NCBI GenBank assembly: GCA_001304035.1
Contig: LJUD01000114.1
Coordinates: 1 to 8,382, forward strand
From: a bacterium SM23_31
Lineage (GTDB): Bacteria > SM23-31
Direction: 5' to 3'
DNA length: 8,382 bases
How positions within the stretch are numbered: the first letter of the stretch is position 1; every line of letters starts with the position of its first letter. A program made the position numbers and the translations under genes. The notes under the pieces were generated by a model that did not search any database, had not been told where the DNA came from, and saw only the letters and a list, made by a program, of their open reading frames with translations. Positions 6,015 through 8,382 of the stretch are shown here, one piece after another.

Positions 6015-7304
6015 TCAAATATTCTTTAACGCATCATCCAGACCGGCAATAATATCATCTGCTTTTTCAATTCCGATGGATAATCTCGAACCGCTTTTAT
6101 CCATACGCGCTTTTTCCTGTTCTTCTCTCGGAATCATAGAATGCGTTAAACTGCCGGGTTTCTCGATAAGCGTACGAATATGCCCGAGCGATACCGCCAG
6201 CGTAATCGAGTAAGCGTTCTTTGCAATGTAGTTCAGCAGTTGTGTCGCTTTCTCTTCCGTATCCTCTTTCAACACGAAATAAATCATATTACCCGGTGCG
6301 AAGTTGTCGTCGAAGTCCCTCATCTGTCGCTCTGCAAGTTCACGCTGGGGGAAAGACTTTAATCCCGGAAATGAAACACGCCTAATCTTCGGATGATTCT
6401 CCAGATATTCCGCAATTTTATATGCGGATTCCTGCTGTTTTCTGCCGCGCTCGACTAACGTCGGCAGTCCGTACACAAGGATGGGCCAGGCACATTTTGC
6501 TGCAAGAACACCGCCGATGTCTTTCCGATACAACATGATTTCACTTTCATATTTCTTGCTTGTAATGATTGCGCCGCCCATATCGGTACCGAAACCGCCG
6601 ACATTCTTTGTCAGGCTTTGTGCAGTAGCGGTAATACCGTGATCAAGGGGTCTCTGGCAGCGCGGTGTCCCGAAAGTATTGTCGACAATAGAAATAATTT
6701 CACGCCCGTTTGGTCTCTTTTTGTTTTCCGCTTCGACAATATCGGCAACGGCTTTCATATCGACGAGCTCGAGCGTCGGATTAGCAGGAGTTTCAAAATA
6801 CACGACCTTAACATTCGGATTCAGACTCTTTACCAGGTTATCGGGATCAAGCATGTCGATATATGTCGATTTTATTCCATACTTGTGCAGCCAATTAGCC
6901 GAAAGGCTGTAAGTACATCCATACATTGTTTTATGAAAGATAACCTCATCGCCCTGCCGGAGTGAAAACAGTATTGCGGCTGATATTGCCGCCATGCCGG
7001 TTGCAAAACAGAACGCAACTTCTCCGTTTTCAACATAGGCAAGCTGGTCTTCGAGCATTGAACGTGTCGGTTCATCCAGCCGGTCATAAATATAGGTCGG
7101 CTGAGTATCGACATCGGTCGCATGCATTTTTGCAAGGTTCTTAAAGCCAGCCAGTCCCCGTTCTACTGAATCAAGTCTGTATGTAACCGATGATGATAAC
7201 GGAGGCACCACATGATGGGAATATTCCCATTTCGGCGTACAGGCGACACCGTGAATCAGGTGACTCTCCATTGAAACATTACTTTTTTTCTCTTGTTTTT
7301 TCAT
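6015..7304 (-). CDS. Methionine gamma-lyase / cystathionine gamma-lyase-type PLP enzyme
   Basis: This 429-residue protein belongs to the Cys/Met-metabolism PLP family (fold type I; MetB, MetC, MetY, MGL). Landmarks: Y73-D-R75 followed by LDEPT (the phosphate-contacting YxR...NPT block, with E in place of N), FATGMAAISA (100-109), MYGCT (127-131, with the active-site Tyr and the Cys typical of methionine gamma-lyase), FETPANP (170-176), DNTFGTP (208-214, PLP-ring Asp), and SLTKNVGGFGT (230-240) with K233 as the Schiff-base lysine. PGSLTHSMIP (383-392) and R407 complete the substrate-carboxylate site. Likely reactions are alpha,gamma- or alpha,beta-elimination of sulfur amino acids (methionine to methanethiol, 2-oxobutyrate and ammonia). 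Cystathionine lyase or O-acetylhomoserine sulfhydrylase activity cannot be excluded. It is somewhat longer than the usual about 400 residues, with extra sequence before the YDR motif. RBS GAGAGG lies 6 nt upstream. The Lrp-type gene just upstream is the likely regulator. Confidence 0.92.
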   Translation of the reverse strand: MKKQEKKSNVSMESHLIHGVACTPKWEYSHHVVPPLSSSVTYRLDSVERGLAGFKNLAKMHATDVDTQPTYIYDRLDEPTRSMLEDQLAYVENGEVAFCFATGMAAISAAILFSLRQGDEVIFHKTMYGCTYSLSANWLHKYGIKSTYIDMLDPDNLVKSLNPNVKVVYFETPANPTLELVDMKAVADIVEAENKKRPNGREIISIVDNTFGTPRCQRPLDHGITATAQSLTKNVGGFGTDMGGAIITSKKYESEIMLYRKDIGGVLAAKCAWPILVYGLPTLVERGRKQQESAYKIAEYLENHPKIRRVSFPGLKSFPQRELAERQMRDFDDNFAPGNMIYFVLKEDTEEKATQLLNYIAKNAYSITLAVSLGHIRTLIEKPGSLTHSMIPREEQEKARMDKSGSRLSIGIEKADDIIAGLDDALKNI

Positions 7305-7399
7305 AACATACCTCTCAAAATTTAAAATTATTTATATTATCGATACATTAAATTGACTGCTTTTTTGCATCACATCCATTTTAGGACAATACAATTCCA
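7305..7399 (-). promoter_or_regulatory. 95-bp spacer between regulator and lyase, possible operator
   Basis: The spacer contains the ribosome site GAGAGG (7316-7311), a TAATAT that could serve as a -10 box (7339-7334, no good -35), and a small dyad TGC-N6-GCA with an A/T centre (7358-7369). AT-centred dyads of this kind are compatible with Lrp/AsnC binding, but the site is short and unproven. No terminator follows the regulator, so read-through from the regulator is plausible. Confidence 0.25.
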
Positions 7400-7891
7400 C
7401 TATGTTTTTTCACTGCCGGACTCGTCATTGTTATTGACCGCAATTGCGGTCTCAATCTTCGGAGAAGATAATACAACCAGTGTTTTCAAATGCTGGATTT
7501 GCGGTAATTCGAGCAGTTTATTCAGTAACAACTTTTCATATATCAAAATATTCCCGACCGCGATTTTCAGGAGGAAATCGGCATCGCCGGTTACATGGTG
7601 ACATTCGAGGACTTCTTCTAATTTCAAAGCAGCTTCGAGGAAATCCTTGACCGCCCGGCTGCCGTGAATCCGTAGTGTCACCTCAACAAAGGCAAACATC
7701 TTAATACCAACCGACTGCGGATCAATGATAGCGGCATATTTTTTTATGATTCCGGCTTTTTCCAGTTTTCTTACCCGGTCGAGCGCCGGCGGCGGCGAGA
7801 TGCCGATTTTCTGGGCTAACTCGGCATTGGTAATCCTTCCGTTGTTCTGGAGTATTTCCAGAATTTTCAAATCGGTCTTATCAAGTTTCAT
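7400..7891 (-). CDS. Lrp/AsnC-family transcriptional regulator
   Basis: This 163-residue protein has the standard two-part architecture. The N-terminal winged helix-turn-helix (MKLDKTDLKILEILQNNG, then RITNAELAQKIGISPPPALDRVRKLEKAGII, residues 19-49) binds DNA. The linker KYAAIIDPQSVG leads to a RAM (amino-acid-binding, oligomerising) domain at about 65-150 containing TGDADFLLKIAV (101-112), the usual effector-pocket signature. A short polar tail (about 152-163, NNNDESGSEKT) is non-conserved. Family members sense amino acids and often control the adjacent catabolic gene, here the gamma-lyase 95 bp downstream. MdeR beside mdeA in Pseudomonas putida and DecR of E. coli are precedents for sulfur amino-acid control. 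The ribosome site is weak (GGTG, 4 nt upstream); the start is fixed by the conserved LDKTDLKIL opening. Confidence 0.95.
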   Translation of the reverse strand: MKLDKTDLKILEILQNNGRITNAELAQKIGISPPPALDRVRKLEKAGIIKKYAAIIDPQSVGIKMFAFVEVTLRIHGSRAVKDFLEAALKLEEVLECHHVTGDADFLLKIAVGNILIYEKLLLNKLLELPQIQHLKTLVVLSSPKIETAIAVNNNDESGSEKT

Positions 7892-7937
7892 AATACACCA
7901 TTTTCGATTTGTTTAAATAAACGGTAGCTAATAAAAA

Positions 7938-7965
7938 AATATAATAAAATATTTCAATATCGCAA
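7938..7965 (-). promoter_or_regulatory. Possible promoter of the Lrp-type regulator
   Basis: On the minus strand, TTGCGA (7965-7960) is followed by 16 nt and TATATT (7943-7938), matching 4 of 6 and 5 of 6 consensus positions of a sigma-70-type promoter. The start would fall near 7931, about 40 nt before the ATG. The region is so AT-rich that chance matches are common. Confidence 0.3.
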
Positions 7966-8303
7966 CATATAATTATAATATTTTTGATTTTTCCGTATTA
8001 TTATTAGGCATATACTGCATTTATTGGTATTATATAAGCCAATATACTCTGCCGGCTGCCTGCCGCTGAAACACTTTTTGGCAGCATGAGTACATAATTA
8101 CCGTTGGTTCTTTATCGGACAATATAATAGGAATAAGATGAGTGGATACTCCACCTTTTCGGTATGAATAATAAGCCGCTGCAGCAGCGTAACGGACTGT
8201 ATCCCTTTGTCTATTTTACCGGGAAAATAAAGTGTTCATAAAATCAGAACATCTTAAACACTATTTATGAGTATAAATCATTACTGTCCGGTTAAAAATT
8301 TTG

Positions 8304-8382
8304 AATGTAATTCCCACTCTTCAATGTCATTCCCACGCAAGTGGGAATCCATTTTAAAGCAAATTCAAGTACAATGGATTCC
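8304..8382. repeat. Inverted/direct repeat element with dRS3-like core, cut by window end
   Basis: AATGTAATTCCCAC (8304-8317) recurs 19 bp later as AATGTCATTCCCAC (8323-8336). The second copy pairs with GTGGGAAT (8341-8348) to give a perfect 8-bp stem around a GCAA loop, exactly fitting the pattern ATTCCC-N8-GGGAAT of the Neisseria dRS3 repeat. GGAATCCATT (8344-8353) is then inverted as AATGGATTCC (8373-8382) at the very edge, so the element presumably continues. Similar CATTCCC...GGGAATCCA palindromes are dispersed in many genomes. No transposase is present here. Confidence 0.7.

Larger units (their letters stand above)
7892..8382. other. 491-bp region without a convincing gene
   Basis: The first 150 bp are very AT-rich and hold the presumed promoter of the Lrp-type gene. 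The middle has only a weak dyad, GCTGCC (8055-8060) with GGCAGC (8080-8085). A 25-codon open frame at 8164-8241 lacks a ribosome site and is not called. The last 80 bp form a repeat element that continues beyond the window. No tRNA-like fold was recognised. Confidence 0.6.

Noticed and set aside
6618..7144. Open frames of 60-115 codons on both strands inside the gamma-lyase gene
   Set aside because: They lie fully within a well-supported gene with family motifs and have no start signals; they are shadows of that gene.
8055..8085. GCTGCC...GGCAGC dyad as a terminator or tRNA-like stem
   Set aside because: Six-base stem with a 19-nt loop, no U-tract, and no cloverleaf or conserved tRNA bases around it.
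8164..8241. 25-codon plus-strand open frame (MNNKPLQQRNGLYPFVYF...)
   Set aside because: No ribosome-binding site, stop codons soon upstream, no recognised similarity; length compatible with chance.

Overview
The window is AT-rich (well under half G+C by eye) and reads as a chromosomal segment of a Gram-negative, probably environmental bacterium. Signal peptides, two putative lipoproteins with six-bladed-propeller (NHL-like) repeats carrying the FGRKGQGP motif, and an ECF sigma / zinc-binding anti-sigma / HEAT-repeat set together suggest the FCB group or a neighbouring lineage (Bacteroidota, Ignavibacteria, Calditrichota, Marinimicrobia) or Acidobacteriota. This placement is inference; no rRNA or other phylogenetic marker is present.

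All seven complete genes lie on the minus strand. Only a 24-codon tail of a plus-strand gene enters at the left edge. From left to right: the tail of a plus-strand gene (2-73), possibly a PLP-dependent transferase; a convergent terminator hairpin (122-149); two tandem paralogous propeller lipoproteins (180-1316 and 1386-2474); a 401-bp gap with an orphan plus-strand promoter and a hairpin; a secreted TPR/HEAT-repeat protein (2876-3979); a 408-bp gap with three strong palindromes; a translationally coupled ECF sigma factor and membrane anti-sigma factor (5760 down to 4388); an intrinsic terminator (5888-5917); a methionine gamma-lyase/cystathionine-lyase-type PLP enzyme (6015-7304); an Lrp/AsnC regulator (7400-7891); and a 491-bp tail with no convincing gene, ending in an inverted-repeat element that runs off the window.

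There are two functional modules. The first is an envelope-signalling module. The sigma gene is preceded by a promoter-like sequence (AAACTT-N16-GTCATA) that closely resembles the E. coli sigma-E promoter class, which suggests autoregulation. Sigma and anti-sigma share an ATGA overlap, and the downstream exported TPR/HEAT protein has a composition often seen beside such pairs. The second is a sulfur amino-acid catabolism module: an Lrp-family regulator immediately upstream of a gamma-lyase that keeps the Tyr-Gly-Cys-Thr active-site signature of methionine gamma-lyase, in an arrangement reminiscent of mdeR-mdeA of Pseudomonas putida.

I do not see a defence system, CRISPR array, transposase, tRNA or rRNA. 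The items most worth a second look are the putative sigma autoregulatory promoter, the mosaic divergence of the tandem propellers, the several TCCC...GGGA palindromes (one matching the dRS3 pattern of Neisseria), and a possible plus-strand small RNA.
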